A stretch of 64,000 nucleotides of DNA from Musa acuminata AAA Group (GCF_036884655.1 NC_088342.1:9667501-9731500), one strand, 5' to 3'; shown: positions 34,360 through 49,020, counted from the stretch's first letter. Translations and numbers: made by a program. The notes: generated from the sequence alone by a model not told the origin.

Positions 34360-35363
34360 GATAGATCATTATTAGCGATTGATTAAAGACTAATAGAGAT
34401 TGAGAATAAATATATAATCTCAATAACTAGTCTTTATCGTCCCAACAAGTTCTTCTTACATAGGAGAGTAAAAGGTGTTCCTTGGTAATTAAGAGAATCC
34501 TATTATAAGTATATTTTCTTTCTGTTGTTGATCGATAATTATAATTAGAATTCAATCATATCTATAATATATCTTATCTAATTAAAGAAGATCACATAAT
34601 CTAATATTTTTTTAATTGATCTATTAAATACTAAAATTTAAAAAATTTAAAATCAAAATAAAAAAATAAAAAGTTATTTAAAAAATAATTTTATTTAATT
34701 AGATTCTGAAACTTAAAAAAAAATATTTTATACGTGCATATGAATTTTATAAAACGGACTAATAAATCCAATAAATCTAACTATCGAGTCATAACAAATA
34801 TACGTCATCAATATTATACTTCCTTTTATACATCACAACATCATTAATCCTTCCTAATATAGTTCAAAATGATCCATATAATTTATCTTGTCAAGATAAT
34901 ATATAATATAAATATATATATATTAAATTTTAATATGATAACAAAATTAAGTAAATTTAATTACGTAAACAAAAATATCAATCATGATATCTACTCAGAC
35001 ATACATCACTATATCTTTTATAGGTTGCTGACAAATCCAATAATAAAAACATATTCTTTTAAACACTTTAAATTATAAGTCATAAATGAATAGATTAACA
35101 ATCAATATAATGAAGCTCAAATTCTTAATTGATATTAATTATTTCTATATTCTTTCTCTAATCATCAGGTATTTTATATCATAATGCATAAAACTATTAA
35201 AGTACTTATCATTCAAACTTTATTTATCGATTAGATAATTTACCAATACATGGACCAAAATCAACAATGGTATATTGTATATAACAGTTACATTATTTAG
35301 TACAAGACATGTACCATATTCATCCGATAAAAGACCCAATATCATACGTTACACCTGACATTT

Positions 35364-35431
<68 letters not shown>

Positions 35432-35440
35432 AAAACAATA
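34360..35440. other. Spacer between the two blocks
   Basis: AT-rich DNA with a copy of the dispersed repeat also seen at 4.7-5.46 kb, ending in a long (TA)n at about 35363-35428. No gene is supported. Confidence 0.6.
35363..35428. repeat. (TA)n microsatellite at the start of block B
   Basis: About 65 bp of TA with one TTA interruption. A shorter (TA)n also precedes block A at 11399-11429, so the tract is part of, or next to, the duplication breakpoint. Confidence 0.9.
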
Positions 35441-35697
35441 TGTGTCGATGTAATGACACAATATAGATTAGCACAGACCAATACAATACCAGCCTGAACT
35501 CTAATTATGAACCTCAAAGTAAAACTATCTTAGACTCGTTAGGAAGAGCTTTTGCAAAGTAAAGCTAGCATTCTCAAAACCTCCTTTTATTCATCAATAT
35601 TCCTAGGAAGACCAATCTATCTAAACATCCTATATATCTAATAACTTTGATTTGTTGTGAGAGAGTCAATAGGGAGAAGCTTCCTCAGACCTACCTT

Positions 35698-38600
35698 TCA
35701 AATCTTTGACACAAATTTGACATCTAAGCTGCATCTTGATGGGAGTTTTAGGTCCTCCCAGTTTGGATCGTCGACCTCAGCAAAATACTGATCAAGCACT
35801 TTGGAATCTACCAGATCCAATCTAGAAGGCTCCCACTGCAAATAACAATTACAAGAAATTTGTCATCAGGTGTTTCACGGAACCTTAAGTTTTGTTAAAG
35901 ATTGGTAAAGAACCAGACCTTCGGATTCCTATCTTTATCCACCAATATAGCCCTGCAACCCTGCAGAAGAATTAAGGGTTTTAGATGACAGAAAAGGAAG
36001 CCTGTCAAAGTGCTTCTTGTGAGGTACCTCTGAGAAATCCTTGCTGGCTTCAAAACGTAATATATGGCAACACAATCTGAAATCCTTCATAAGACATCGA
36101 TCAACTCCTTGCAGTCTCCCTTCTCTGATCTAGATCCTCGCATTAAGTAGTAGTTCAACACACAGTCAGCAACATGCACCATCATGCTCAGACACTGATA
36201 TATAATAAAAAGCTTGATCCAGATTAATATCATGTTAAACAAAAACTGAATCAAATAAGTTTGATTAGGCTTAAATTTGTGGGTCTTTCAAAGATAATGT
36301 CCATCTATCACCAATCAAGCAAGTGCAAGACCACTTAATATTATTTTCCAAGGTGAAAGAAAACCCCCCTCATCAACCACTATGATCCTACAGATGTAGT
36401 AAAAGCAAAACAATGCAATAGCAACCAAAGTTGAAAAATGTGACACTGACATAAAACATCTGAGAAATTCATACAGGCATGCATCCAAACGAGGCAAAAA
36501 GACGAAATTGAGATATGAAAATCACAAAAGTTGGTGATAACAATAATAATGATGATGATAAAAATAATAGAAATAGTAAACTAATAATGACCACAAAAAG
36601 TACACCAATATAGCACTTGTTCTGGAATACAGTGACAGGATAAAAATTGGAAGTTAATAGGAATGCTTAGTGGTCAGTCAGGATGCAGAAGAGTAATCTT
36701 ATTGTAACATGACAACAAGGCTTGTCATCTTCAGTCAATGTTGTAGTGATATAATGATAATTTGTGGTGTCAATATGAACACAAATACATATCCAACACG
36801 GCTTGTGAATGGCAACACAAGATTCCATGTAACAGTTTAAGTGATTCTATGCTATGTTAATTTCAACTTCTACAGACCTATTCCATGAATAATTTAAAAC
36901 CAAAGAGAGGTGACACTTAAACACGCATCAAAACTTAGTCGTCCTCATTGAGTGCAACCTCCTTTATAGAACTTAAAACAAAGGATAGAAGCAAATGATA
37001 AGCTTTTTTAATGAAAAAAATGCAAACAACATTAATTTTAATGTAGAAAACTTAATATATTTTAAACATAGATCACAGCATTCAGCCTTTGCCACATATT
37101 AGAAAATTAATTTGTTGTATATGTATGACTATGACCAGCATAATAATAACAAAGTTTAACAAAACACATTTATACATGAAATATTGAAGACATCACATGA
37201 AACTATATGTCAACACAAGTCATGCCGACGGAAAGGGGAGACCAATTTAGCAACTTGCAGATACAGGAATTTCACTCTTGATACACATCCATCCATTAAT
37301 AGGCATGAAGCTTAATAACATAATCAAATACTGGTTTCAGGATAATGAATGTTTATGCGTGTTGACAGAAGAGGGCTCACAGACACATGAAAGATATAAT
37401 TACTGGGTCAAAACAAGAGTGCACAAAGCCCCATACCGATCTAAGAGTGATTTTCAGACTGATAGGAGATGCCTTTTTCAATTCCTGGATTGCAACCACA
37501 ATCCACTCATCGGCCATGCTAGCAGATTCTTTTTCCTGAAACAATTAGAGCAAGTTTGACCAGGTGTGAACTCGGTGATAATGCACCATCGATGAACTTT
37601 AGAAAGAAGAAATTAAAGAACACGGTTACCTAAAGGAAAATAAGTAACTGATGTTTATAATATGTTCATGGAAAGATGTCACTCGACTTACAAGAGCAGA
37701 TATAATATCTTCAACTGTTTCTTTGGAGAAGCACTTGTCAACTATATCCAATCTACAAGGACAACAGAAGATTTAATAATGAATAGATCAAAACATAGAA
37801 AATCATAGAAGCAATTAAGATGAATAGATTAAGCAAAGTTCCACCAAAAAAAGCTTCTACGTGATTGATGGCAGGTCTGATAATCCATTCCAACAGAGAT
37901 TACTTGGATCCTGCTACATTTATATGAATAATTTGTACTATTTTCTTCCTACAGAAGTGCAAAAAAGAATTGTTCCCAAACACGAATCAGGTCAACCTGA
38001 TCCAACATAGACCAGACAAGTTTAGTTCAATCGATCAACACATTGGTCTGATCAGATGAATGAAGTCTTGATTCCCATTGGTTTTGGTTCAAGCATAATG
38101 TCTCATAATGCTGAGGCAGCCAAATGCTAACCAACACATTTATTTAGGGTAAGGTTCAGGTTAGCCCTATATGACCTTACAAGCTGGCAACTAATACTAC
38201 TACTAATGCAGATGTTTGGTAACCTTTGTTGCTTTTTCTGCTTAACGATGCACAAATCATGGATGTCTTAAAAAGAATCATATAAGTGTTTTTTTAATTC
38301 TCATTATCAAAAGAAGTCTGAACTTCAAAGATCATATTTATAAATATTTCAAATTTGGTTTATTAAAGTTGGATAATCATCAAATTTCTCAAAGTTGGAT
38401 CAAAATATCACGACTGTAGATAATTGTTACAGAGACAAAAAGTATAATGAATAATAGATTTGACGTAGAAAGCAAAATTTTAACGCTTATACAAAAACAT
38501 ATCTGGATCACCAATTAGGCATGAGAAAATTTAGCATGCGAATGACATGAATTTAGCATGAGAAAAATTGATGTTTTTGAACACAAAAAAGCATTAAAAA

Positions 38601-40328
38601 AAAAGGTTGTATCAATAAAGTGATCTGTTCACCAATATAAGCTTACTCTTATTAAGGACAATATATTAATCGAATTTCTCAAAAACTTACTTCATAAACT
38701 TAAAGATGTCAATATGCTATTCAGGACAAAATGAATAACACTTACACATGTTATGTTTCATTATCATTTCTGAGTAGTCCCCTTTCACTAGACACTGCCA
38801 CATTATGACCATGTATATCTGACCTCTAAAGACTATGGAGTACCCACTGACATGCCCCTTACTGATGTAGTTACAAATTAGATCAAGGTTTCGCCTTTTC
38901 TCATACAAAGCCTACTTGGTTTTCAATCCACGTGTAGTTTCTCCAAGCTCACCAGGAAAAAAGAAACTTAGTCCTTCCACTTAAGATAACTTTTATTAAA
39001 AAGAAAAAAAAGAAGGCTGCCATGCTAAAAATCAGCACTTTACTACAAGGCTAGCTTAGATGTAAAAAAGAAGTTTCTTAAACAGATGCAATAAAAAGAA
39101 AAAAAACATTTTACTGATAGGCTGCAAAAGATTTTTTTTACTATAAACCAGATTTGCTTTCTCTGAAATTTACTTCTCAATGCCTAATACAATCTGTTAT
39201 TGCCTACAACAACAAAGCCGTAATCTGTTGTTGCCTGGACAAAAAAAAATAAATAGGAGAAAGATCTGAAGACAAAGAAGGAAAGAATATTGTGAAATAA
39301 CAATCCCTAATAACTCAATGAAAAAAGATCCAAGAACTTACAAATCTCTGAGAATTTTGCAGCATATGCAAAGCTTCATAAACAAATCCAACAATTGTTT
39401 CAGACTCCAACAGATCCATGAAACAAAATAGAACACAAAACGGCTGACAACACTGTGAGCTGGGAAAATATCACATCATATCAAACTAGATTTGCATACT
39501 TTTTAAGTGATTGAGATTGTTTCAAGAAAGCTGACTGTAGGTGAATTACATATGTTTCAATAACATGTATACATGCCAGATACCCTTAACATAAATGCAC
39601 ATGCGCACCCATAAATCACTGTGGTGGGGCAACAAAAACAGATGAACAAACCAGCAAATATGAAACATGTGGAAGAGGAGAGGGGGGAGTAATGGATCAT
39701 TAAGTTACCTATTATAAGCACTACTCACTTTCAGAGGCACCATTTTTGAGAATTGATCAATTATTGCGCAGATTACAAAGGGATCAGAAGTTTCCACCTT
39801 AGTGAGTAAATCTTCCAGGTATGTCAAATTCTGTTAGCTAACAAAACAAGAATTAGAAATACGTTTCTCACCATAATCAAGACTTCTAAAAACCCTCCAT
39901 ACTAGAGATCAATACAATCTGAGACTTCAGAAAGACAACTTAAAGAACATTATGCAAACTTGGTAACATAGATGGAAATAAGTAACCAAAGTTATGAGGC
40001 CCTACAAGGCAAGAGTAAAAAGGAGCAACCGAGCAAGCCAGGAACATTATGAGATCAATATGTCAATTGAGGAACAAAAGAACACTAAAAAGAACAGTAA
40101 CTTATGAAAATCATACCATAGAAGGGACAAAGTGAGTTGCTAGGCCACATGCAAGCATTTCAGCCCCATCTAACCTTGCACCGGTCAAGCCAACATATTC
40201 CCCTGAGAATAAAATTAATCATTGATTATATGCATATAGATTGAAATCTTGAACCAGCTTTGAAATATCAAAATAACCAGATATATAAAAAATTTCCTAA
40301 AAACCAAAGAAGTCATTTATTGCAATAG

Positions 40329-40366
<38 letters not shown>

Positions 40367-43300
40367 TGAAGGTCACACCACTGTCTCAGGGGGAGACAAG
40401 CCACCTTCACACTTAATCATAATGTCACTCATGTCACCATATTCTTAAATCTAATCTTGCCCTCCTTGAAACTAGTAATGCCAAAACTGTCCATTCTACT
40501 ACTTACTAAAGCATCTATTTCAAGAGAAAGGCCATCCTGGAATCATGGACATAGATGGAATCCCCTATTGCATCTTTTCAGACTTGGCAGCAGGACTAAT
40601 ATCTGCCACAATGATGCAAAAAGAGAACACAGTTAAAAACATTCGGAGTCTTGAATGGCAACCTTCAAGTGGAGATTTTAAACTCGAGGCCACTGAACTT
40701 ATGCCTTCTCCTCAGATACTGGAGTCTTCTCATCATGCATTATGTCTGACTATCTAACCACCCTAGTAAATTCATTTAGAGAAATGTTATTGGACTGTCA
40801 GTGTATGCCTTCTTTATGCTAAAAATGAACCGCCACGACCATTCTCAGTGAACTTTGTCATTGGCACGATGGATCTTTTAAGGAAATGAGCATACAAGAG
40901 ATTTAAAGGCATCAGATAACCATCCAGTGCAGTGAGTTCGAGTGCACAAGAAGGCCCAAGTATTCTCTCTAGTTGATTCAGTGAGACAACCGAATACGAC
41001 ATCAGGAAACAGTAAAGAGATGAATAGAACTGCCTTTAGAAACTTTCATGACCAGTCATGATCCAAATGGAACAGCATATCAACTCTCGAGTGATCTTCA
41101 CTGAATCACAAACAATGCCACCAAAGAGTGTTTTTGTTGGCAAAACAAAGTGGAACAGTAAACTTGTGCACACACAAAGAGAATTGTTTGAGAACCTTCA
41201 GCAAAATTAACAAAAAATTTACTAGGTTCAAAAGCATGTCAAGTTAACAAAGAACAAAGCGTAACTGCAGAAGCTCCTAAATGACCATGTGAATATAATA
41301 GGATAATCTTAGCAAATAATTTTTTATTATAGCAAGTCTTATGGAGTTCACAGCACTCTTTTATGAGATGTCAAAGCTACAAATATTGTAGCAAGTTTTT
41401 GAATTACAACATGAGAATTCAGGTTTTCCTGATTGTGAATAAGCTCTTCCAAATAATTAAAACATCAAATCAGAACGGACAAACATATTCTACATTTTGA
41501 AGGGACAAGTTTCAGTCTTCTTACTGCAGAAATTAAATTAAACCAATAAGAAATGTCTAAACATTCTTTCAATTCAACAATTTCAGCTAAAGACTAAATT
41601 AGCATCTTGAAAAAGATAATCTAGCAATCTTTCCGAACATTTGAGGAAGTGTAGAATGAAAAGGGGAAAAGGAGATCAATTAAAGTTTTTATTTAGTTAC
41701 ACAAAACATAATGATAATAATAACCAAAATGTTCAAGTCTTTATAAGTCTTATTTTTATTTCTTACTAAACAGATTATATTCCTTTTCCTTATCACAACT
41801 TGATAGCTATCACGACAAATTTTGAAGAAGTTGTAAATGATTTGAACTTTCAGTCAGTCATATACTCAATTGGTTGATCCAGCAGCAGACATCCCTCTTC
41901 CTACTTGTCAGAGGCAGAGTTTTGAGTTTTTAAGTACATCATGTGAACAACAGAAATATAATTAAAATTAGTTCAATGCCATGATGACAGCAAAACCTCC
42001 AAAGATATATCTGGCTAGATCCTACTAACTCAGTTGACTGCCTTTTCTACTTGTAATTGTCTGAAAAAGTTTAATGATGAAAATATCAGGTTCTACTTGC
42101 ACTCATAAGTAGATTTACATGAGTGAGAGCAGGTGGAAAGAATTGAATAAAGAAAGCACAATGTTTCGTTTTGCCCTAAAATTAAAATGCATTCTTTGAT
42201 ACTTCCAAAAAGCATAATGTGCTGTCATACCAAAAGAATACAATGCATTGTTTGATACTTCCAGTTTACCAAACAACAAACAATTGCCACATATGCATAT
42301 AATAAGCACATGCACTAAATTATTGTTTACTATATACTCATACTCATGCATCATATAAACCAAGATGTAAGACAAAACGATTCCTATTGGCCATCTCAAT
42401 GATCTTGAGAATATAAATAAGCAATAACAAAAGGCTGTTTACTATATCTTTCTTAGCAGATTTTAAAACAAAATAGTGAAGCTATGGACAAAATCAAACA
42501 TTTATAGAAATCTGAAGTAAAAGGTGCGAGAAAGATTTTGATCTAGTGCTACAATATGAATTATGACATACATGACAAATAAGTTAGAATTACCAAAGAA
42601 TCCTGGAAGCCTTGATAAAAAATATGAAGCGCCTATATCTGGGAAGAATCCCAGTGCTGTTTCTGGCATAGCAAAAACCTGCACCAGAATATATGACTGG
42701 TACTTTAGTTGATCCTTTGAGTAGGTAATACAAACAAACACAGGATTTCATGGACATGATCCATCATGAATTTAAATATGCCACATATCCGGTCCACGCA
42801 TGTATCAAAGTACTTGTATTCATGTTTGGGATGATCAAATTTATAATATCAGCAAATACATATATTGATTATACTATAAATAAAATGGCATACATCTTTA
42901 TTAGTTTTCCTTCCAGTAACAATTAACACAGCAGATACGGCAATTCACTAATAATGTGAAAATAAAGTTATCATGGATTATGCAGTAGAGACAACAAAAT
43001 AGGTTGATGTAAATGAAACTACAGTAAAATGCTGACGTGATGAAAGAAAAAGAGAGAAACCTCAAACATGTTACATTATAGGATTTGAAAATGTAGCTTT
43101 ATCATGTTTGCCAAGTTGGATTATGAGGGTCAAAAAAGTGTATCAACGGAATTAAGCAGAAACGCAACCACAACAATGCACGTGTTGTGGCTCCACCCAA
43201 CTTAACATGTCATTTGTTAATCGATAACATACCAAGTTTAGTAGTTGCCTGCTATATAATTACATAAAACTAGGGTTCATCGTACTGAGCTGTACCGCTC

Positions 43301-46300
43301 AAAATGGGTGGTACATACCGGTCCGATAAGGGATCGATGCGTGAACCGCCCTCTACCAGGTGATACCCATTACATGAGCCTGTATCGAGCGATACAGGAT
43401 CTGTACCGATCAGTAACGATCGATTTTCGACCATCACTGATCAAGGGCTCAGATTATCCTATTTTAAACGGTCAAATTGACTATTTGAACCATAAGAAAG
43501 GATTTTTAAACCCTTTCCTCCCCCCTCTTTCAACCCATTTCACTCTCTTAAACTCTTCAACTCACCCAAACTCTTTATCACTCACATCTCTTAACAAGGT
43601 ACTAGTCAAGTTTATACATGAAATGGGAAGGGAAAAACAGTGAATGATTTTGAGCAAATGCGATAGAGCTTACTCAACGTAAACACAGAGCGAAGCTCAT
43701 TGTATTTACAGTCGTCATATTATGGAGAATCTTATAGTCAACAGCAGTATGATGATGGTCATACTTCTCCGAGCAATAGTATGATAATCGATCTTATGAT
43801 ATGAAGCAGTAGATCAATGGCGAAAATAGAAGTTCTGACATTCTCCATGCTCCACACGAATACATACCACAACCATCCTTGCCTCAGGAGTCACCTCGGA
43901 CACATGATTCACAATGATCAGACTACGACCATCACCACATTGTTGCACCAATGACATATGGTATATCAGTATACTATGCCGTGGGATCAATTTCAGGATT
44001 AGGTCTGACAAATGTATTAGATTGATATACAGATACATAGGAACAAGGACCCCAATCCACCGCCCGTGGAGTCCCGTCGTTTTTTTCGGTAATAGAACTA
44101 GGAATATCCGTCGATTAATTACTTGATTCGTTTAAATCTTAAATTTAAGTTGTTTAAAAATAATCTAACAATTCAAATCATTTCTTTGTAGATAATTCAA
44201 TATTAACGAAAGAAATATCTGAAACGTACCACAAAGCTACTCCTCAAAGCTTAAAAAGATGTACCATTATTCTTTCCTAATTTTGATTATTTTTTATAAA
44301 ATTATACTAAATTTATACTTATTTACAATTTAAAAACCCTTATCCAACTTTTTTTATTTTTTAGAAATTTTAGGAGCTATGTTTAATAATAATTTTACTA
44401 TACTGTCGATACACCCAAGCATACCAATATATGGTACATCGGCATCCCTTGGTACATATCGTACCAATGGTTGGTCTATACAACGGTACAAACTAGTTTC
44501 ACGAACCTTGCATAAAACAACCATAAAACACACAAACAGCAAAAAAAAAAAAAAGTAGGCATAAAATGTAGTGGATGGAGACCCGTGAAAATTTTGCACC
44601 AAACAGAAGCAGAAACATCGTGGAAGAACTTGTGTGTAGTTCTTTGCAACGTGGATGACCAAGAATCAAGTCATGAAATAGTCACTGTATTTATTTCTAG
44701 GATAAAGAATGTATATATTGGCCCTCCCCTCAGGCCCCACACCGGGAGAGTCTCATGTACAAGGTTCTAACTTTATCATCAAATTACATATTACAAGTAT
44801 GAATTGGTGCATAATGGAGGACAAAACCCTAATTATCATTTGACAGGCTGAAAAAAAAGCCCTGATTTAAATGGACAAGCAATCGGTGGAAACAAAAGTG
44901 ACTTGCTAAAAGAATATTACAAAACAGTCAGGATGAGATTTCGATTTTGGATATTATCACATTCATAAATATGCACAAAAGTATATGACCTTGTTTCTGA
45001 TTAACCCATTTGTAAATTTCCTATCTGCTACTGCCTCGGTAAAGTTAAAAAACATAGGTTAACTGCGAAAATTGAATCGAACAGCATAATAAGCATGAAC
45101 TTAGTTAAGTAATAGTTAACTATTACTTTCGCTTCAAAGGCAAATGTTCCAGTCATGCATTAGCTAAAGAAACATACCGTTTTCTCTGTGACAACTCTAA
45201 ATCTACCATGTATTGAAATGCCAGCCCCACCACCCATGACAATTCCATCTAGAATAGAAACCTTCAAACATGGTATTGTAGGTTAACATGATTCTAAGAA
45301 ATGCATTAGAAAAATGACATTCACAAATAAAAAAATAAAACGTTAGAGGATAAGTCACCTGAGGCTTGCTGTAAGTTGCAATTATGTAATTTAAGGTATA
45401 TTCATTCCGGAAGAATTCTGCACCCAGAGTCCAATGACCTGACAGAATGATAGCAAGAATCCCAATTGAAAGAAAGTGGATGAAGGGAAAAAAACATATT
45501 TATGTTTCAACTTGGAACAAAGAACTTTGAAACAAGGTTCTTTTAGAACATCATAGAAAATTTCCCTAGCAAGCTTGTAGTTTATAGTTTAGACATCAGT
45601 CAGAATGACAGGTACAGTCACTGCACCTTCCAAACCTTCTCATTAGACTTGGTCTCATCCCTTGACAGGCAACACAGATAATTAAATCTACCTTGAGTTA
45701 CAGATTGGACAACTGCTGCAACATCCCCTCCAGCAGAAAATGCTCTTCCATTTCCCTGAAAGCTATAACCCATTAAAATATTACCAAAAACTGAATTTAG
45801 CACATGGATCCTAGTACCATAAGAATGCTATGATAAGTGTGTTCTAGCACCCTAGTTGGCTCCACCAAGAAAATGGAAAGGAGAGCTCAATGCATATAAT
45901 TTTTTTTACAAATTATAACCTAGTTGTAACCAATTTAAGATTTTCCAGTACCAGAAAAAAGGTAATAAAACTGAACCCTTCTTATTTCAAAATCATTGTT
46001 TGCATCAACATCCACACAAACACACGTACACGTGCACGCTGCACACACATATACACGCACCTTTATCTCCAACTGAAAGCTAGAAAGCACTCTCATCTAT
46101 CCCAAACATTAGTAGAGATTCAACACCTCAATGTGAAACTAGCCCCAGATATTTGCAGGAAGCGAGATAAATACGAATATCTGACAACTCAAGATGAGAA
46201 GTAGAATGTGTGGAATTACTGAATCTCATAGCAAGAATTTCATCAATTGGTGTGGAGTCCTACAGAACACTGGAGGCACCAACCATCATTGTTTATCACA

Positions 46301-48932
46301 TTTGTTGTTGCTTCCTTATGACCGAAAAGCATGCATCAAGGAAACATGAGCAATCCAAATAGCCAAAAAAACCTTAAGTGATTGGCTATCTGAATTGGTC
46401 TCTATGAATTATTGGAATTCCTTCAGATGATAAACATGCCATGAATTAGTGCTTCTAGCTCTAATGAAGTATTTCTCACATGCACAAGCTAAAAAAGGCA
46501 ACATAAGTGAAGGTTGACATTCTCTGTAAATTAGTACTAGATGAGTTATTAATTTACCTTCACTATCAATAATTTGACATCAGAATCCTTCTCATAAGCA
46601 ACAAAAAGCTTCAGTAGCTTCATAATCTGGAAAAGAATTATTATACCAGAATTATTTCGTAAGAATTTTCATATTGTGATGATAAAATAAAAAAATGTTC
46701 GATTCAGCTTCCCACATCAAATAAATAATAGAGCTCGCATATAAAGGAGCCAGATAAATTCTCCAAACGATTCAACTCGAAGCAAAAACATACAAGTGGC
46801 GCATAGGAAAAAATCATGATATTGCATGTATAACATAAGCTGCAGTCCACAACAAAACAAACATAGGGTACCTCAAGGTCACATACACAGTATTAGCCAT
46901 GCTGAGGATCCTTTTTTTACTGAAGATACATTATAAAAATGCATTAGAATATTGTAAACATAATAACAGGAGATGTGTGCTACAGCTCAGCAAAATTTTA
47001 TTGGATGATTTTGTACTCATCTGTCAAGCTATTTCAGTAGTGAGTTACAAGGATCTAAGTGATCAAAATTACTTTATTAAGGACCACAAATTTCATCAAT
47101 TACAAAATAGTACTAAAAATAAAAACAACAAAATAAAAATATAAACCAAACTTTATTTTCATATTTATTAACTTGAATATGGCAACATGCAGCTTCACAA
47201 CATAGGTAGTACAACAAAAAATAAGACCACACAAGCCAAATGAGAAGCAATCGTATGATTGCTCTCATATGCAGCTGCATAGGCTGCTTGAAACAATGGT
47301 TGAAATTGAATAGAATTGACATCAAAATGTCCATTTAAATTCTGACATCCATCATCTCAGAAGTACCTATGAATCATTTTCTTGGACAAGTTGCTAGCAA
47401 TGTCCAGCTCTTATTTTTCTTTTTGCTTAAAGTTACATATAGAGTTGGATGATCTATTGAACTCCAATTTCACAGTCATCGAGTCTCTTCCATACACTAA
47501 TAAGACACCCGTAGTAAGTCCAGTATCATACCTGAATAAAAAATTTTCCTTCTTTATTCTAATTTCAGCATCCTCTAAAAAGAGCACCATTTCACTCCTA
47601 AAATACTTTGGCAGAAAAATTACTACTCTGAGAGGGTTGCACTGCCACTAATAAGTCCTCAATAACAAACAACACATCTCACTCCAAAAATTGATCTTTC
47701 AGATACTTCCATAGGATAATTTGAAAGTTTTAATAAATCAATCCTGCTCATGGAAAATTGCTTCTATTATGTTAGCCAAAATATCCCATAAAAGTTTTGA
47801 TTTTTAAATTCCATTAAACCATTTAAGAATTCATTCTTTCATGTCCATTTGGTATAACTGGTAGCCTCAGCAGTTATGGAGCTAAGAGCAAAGAACTTAC
47901 GCATATGACAAACAATAACTTATGAGTTAAAGCATACATTATTGTGTAATTATGTCAGGCAAAAGATACGAAAACATCATAAGTAAATCACCAGACATAT
48001 CCAAATTTATACTTTTCAACAATGAGCCAATCACATGCGTATCCACTGATGAAGAAATTTGATGAATCCTTGAAGTTGCAGACAGTTATTTCTTTATAGA
48101 AGACATTAAAAGAAATGAACATCACGAAATACCATTGGAGTAGACAGAGCATTCAGCTGTCGAGGCCTGTTAAGTGTCAATATCCTTGTAAACCTGCAGT
48201 CTTCTACCAAAACCTATCAAATCCCCAAAAATACTGTGAAAAAACAACAATATTTGGAGAACACTAATATGTAGTTGAGAATAATACAAAGAACACATTT
48301 CAGAAGCATAGTGCGATGGACCTCAAAGGAACAATTTCACGATCCAGAAAATTGAGCAAAAAACCCTAGTGCCTTGCGACATTTGTGAAAAATGAAATCA
48401 ATCTAGCACTAAACCAATGGCCATTTAATTATTAAAAAATCAACAAAATTATAAAAAGGGACCGGACGGAACACCGCCTCAAAAAAGTGCCCAACAAATA
48501 ATGATTTACTGAGAATCTTGTTTACGGAGGTGCCTTAATTGTTCGTTGTGTTGTTGTCTCAGACTATGTTTACCCCCTAATAGGTTTATCTTCGACTTCA
48601 CCTTCACACAACACACATCATACTAAAGAAAGTCTTACGAGCGTGTGATTCCAAGACCAACAATCGTACCTTGTTTAATATCACATCGCATTATCTCTCA
48701 TAAGTAGACAACACACAATTCACAAGAAGTTCTCCTCATCGGCCACACCAAAAAGCCACTTTCTTGCATTTTTTCTCGGACCAAGAAAGAAACTTTCGGG
48801 TGGCCAATCAAAACCCACGTTTTAAATTCAACGAAAAACATAAATACCCGGCCAGTGCTCCCTTGGAAGACTGGAAAAGATCACCTGATTGGTTGTGCCG
48901 TCGTTGCTAGCGTTTTGTGAGGACGAGGCCAT
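35698..48932 (-). CDS. CHY1: 3-hydroxyisobutyryl-CoA hydrolase, copy B (CHY1/HIBCH)
   Basis: Same reaction and pathway as copy A. Fourteen exons: 48885-48932, 48133-48213, 46558-46626, 45692-45755, 45359-45438, 45178-45261, 42594-42678, 40117-40202, 39709-39830, 37692-37752, 37437-37535, 36028-36129, 35919-35960, 35698-35835. They total 1161 bp, 386 aa, with the same phases as copy A and no frame break. Active-site motifs are kept: [45 protein letters not shown] (E148, D156). Differences from copy A cluster near the ends: start [16 protein letters not shown], end DVKFVSKI. The C-terminal tripeptide SKI is a weaker PTS1-like signal than SKM. It looks functional; copy A and copy B may divide the work. 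Confidence 0.93.
40334..40364. repeat. (GA)n microsatellite in CHY1-B intron 7
   Basis: Counterpart of 23142-23177 in copy A. Confidence 0.9.
43271..44510. mobile_element. hAT-like non-autonomous transposon in CHY1-B intron 6
   Basis: 1240-bp insert absent from copy A. An exact 8-bp direct repeat CATAAAAC flanks it (43263-43270 and 44511-44518). Ends are imperfect inverted repeats: left TAGGGTTCATCGTACTGAGC, right (reversed) CAAGGTTCGTGAAACTAGTT, both followed by TGTACCG; about 17 of 27 positions agree. Much of the interior repeats GGTAC/GTACC palindromic words (GGTGGTACATACCGGTCCG, GGTACATATCGTACC). Target size of 8 bp and the TAGGG/CAAGG end fit hAT. No transposase frame is visible. Confidence 0.72.
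47065..47650. other. Copy B-specific segment in CHY1 intron 2
   Basis: About 590 bp between ATCTAAGTGATCAAAA and GAGGGTTGCACT has no counterpart in copy A (27634-27640). On the minus strand about 47430-47645 reads openly for some 70 codons ([17 protein letters not shown] ... [18 protein letters not shown]), which looks protein-like. I recognise no family and cannot say whether it was inserted in B or lost in A. Confidence 0.5.
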
Positions 48933-48993
48933 GACGTGTTCGAAAGCCAAAACCTTCCCTTCGCAATCAAGAAACCGGTGAAAGAAGAGACGG

Positions 48994-49020
48994 AGGGGGG
49001 TGGGGGGGGGGGGAGGGGAG
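48994..49020. repeat. G-rich tract upstream of CHY1-B
   Basis: Runs of six, ten-plus, four and four G within 30 bp, about 65 bp upstream of the CHY1-B start. On the transcribed (minus) sense it is a C tract in the probable 5' UTR or promoter. Copy A has only a short G run (28894-28902). Confidence 0.7.

Larger units (their letters stand above)
11430..34360. repeat. Tandem duplicated block, copy A (about 22.9 kb)
   Basis: Colinear with 35440-54310. It starts at TCGATGTAATGACACA and ends near AATTGAACTAAG. Exons, introns and promoter regions align through both blocks, with copy-specific insertions. It contains CHY1-A and the TTL-A pseudogene. It is longer than copy B mainly because of about 7 kb inserted in CHY1 intron 9. 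Confidence 0.9.
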
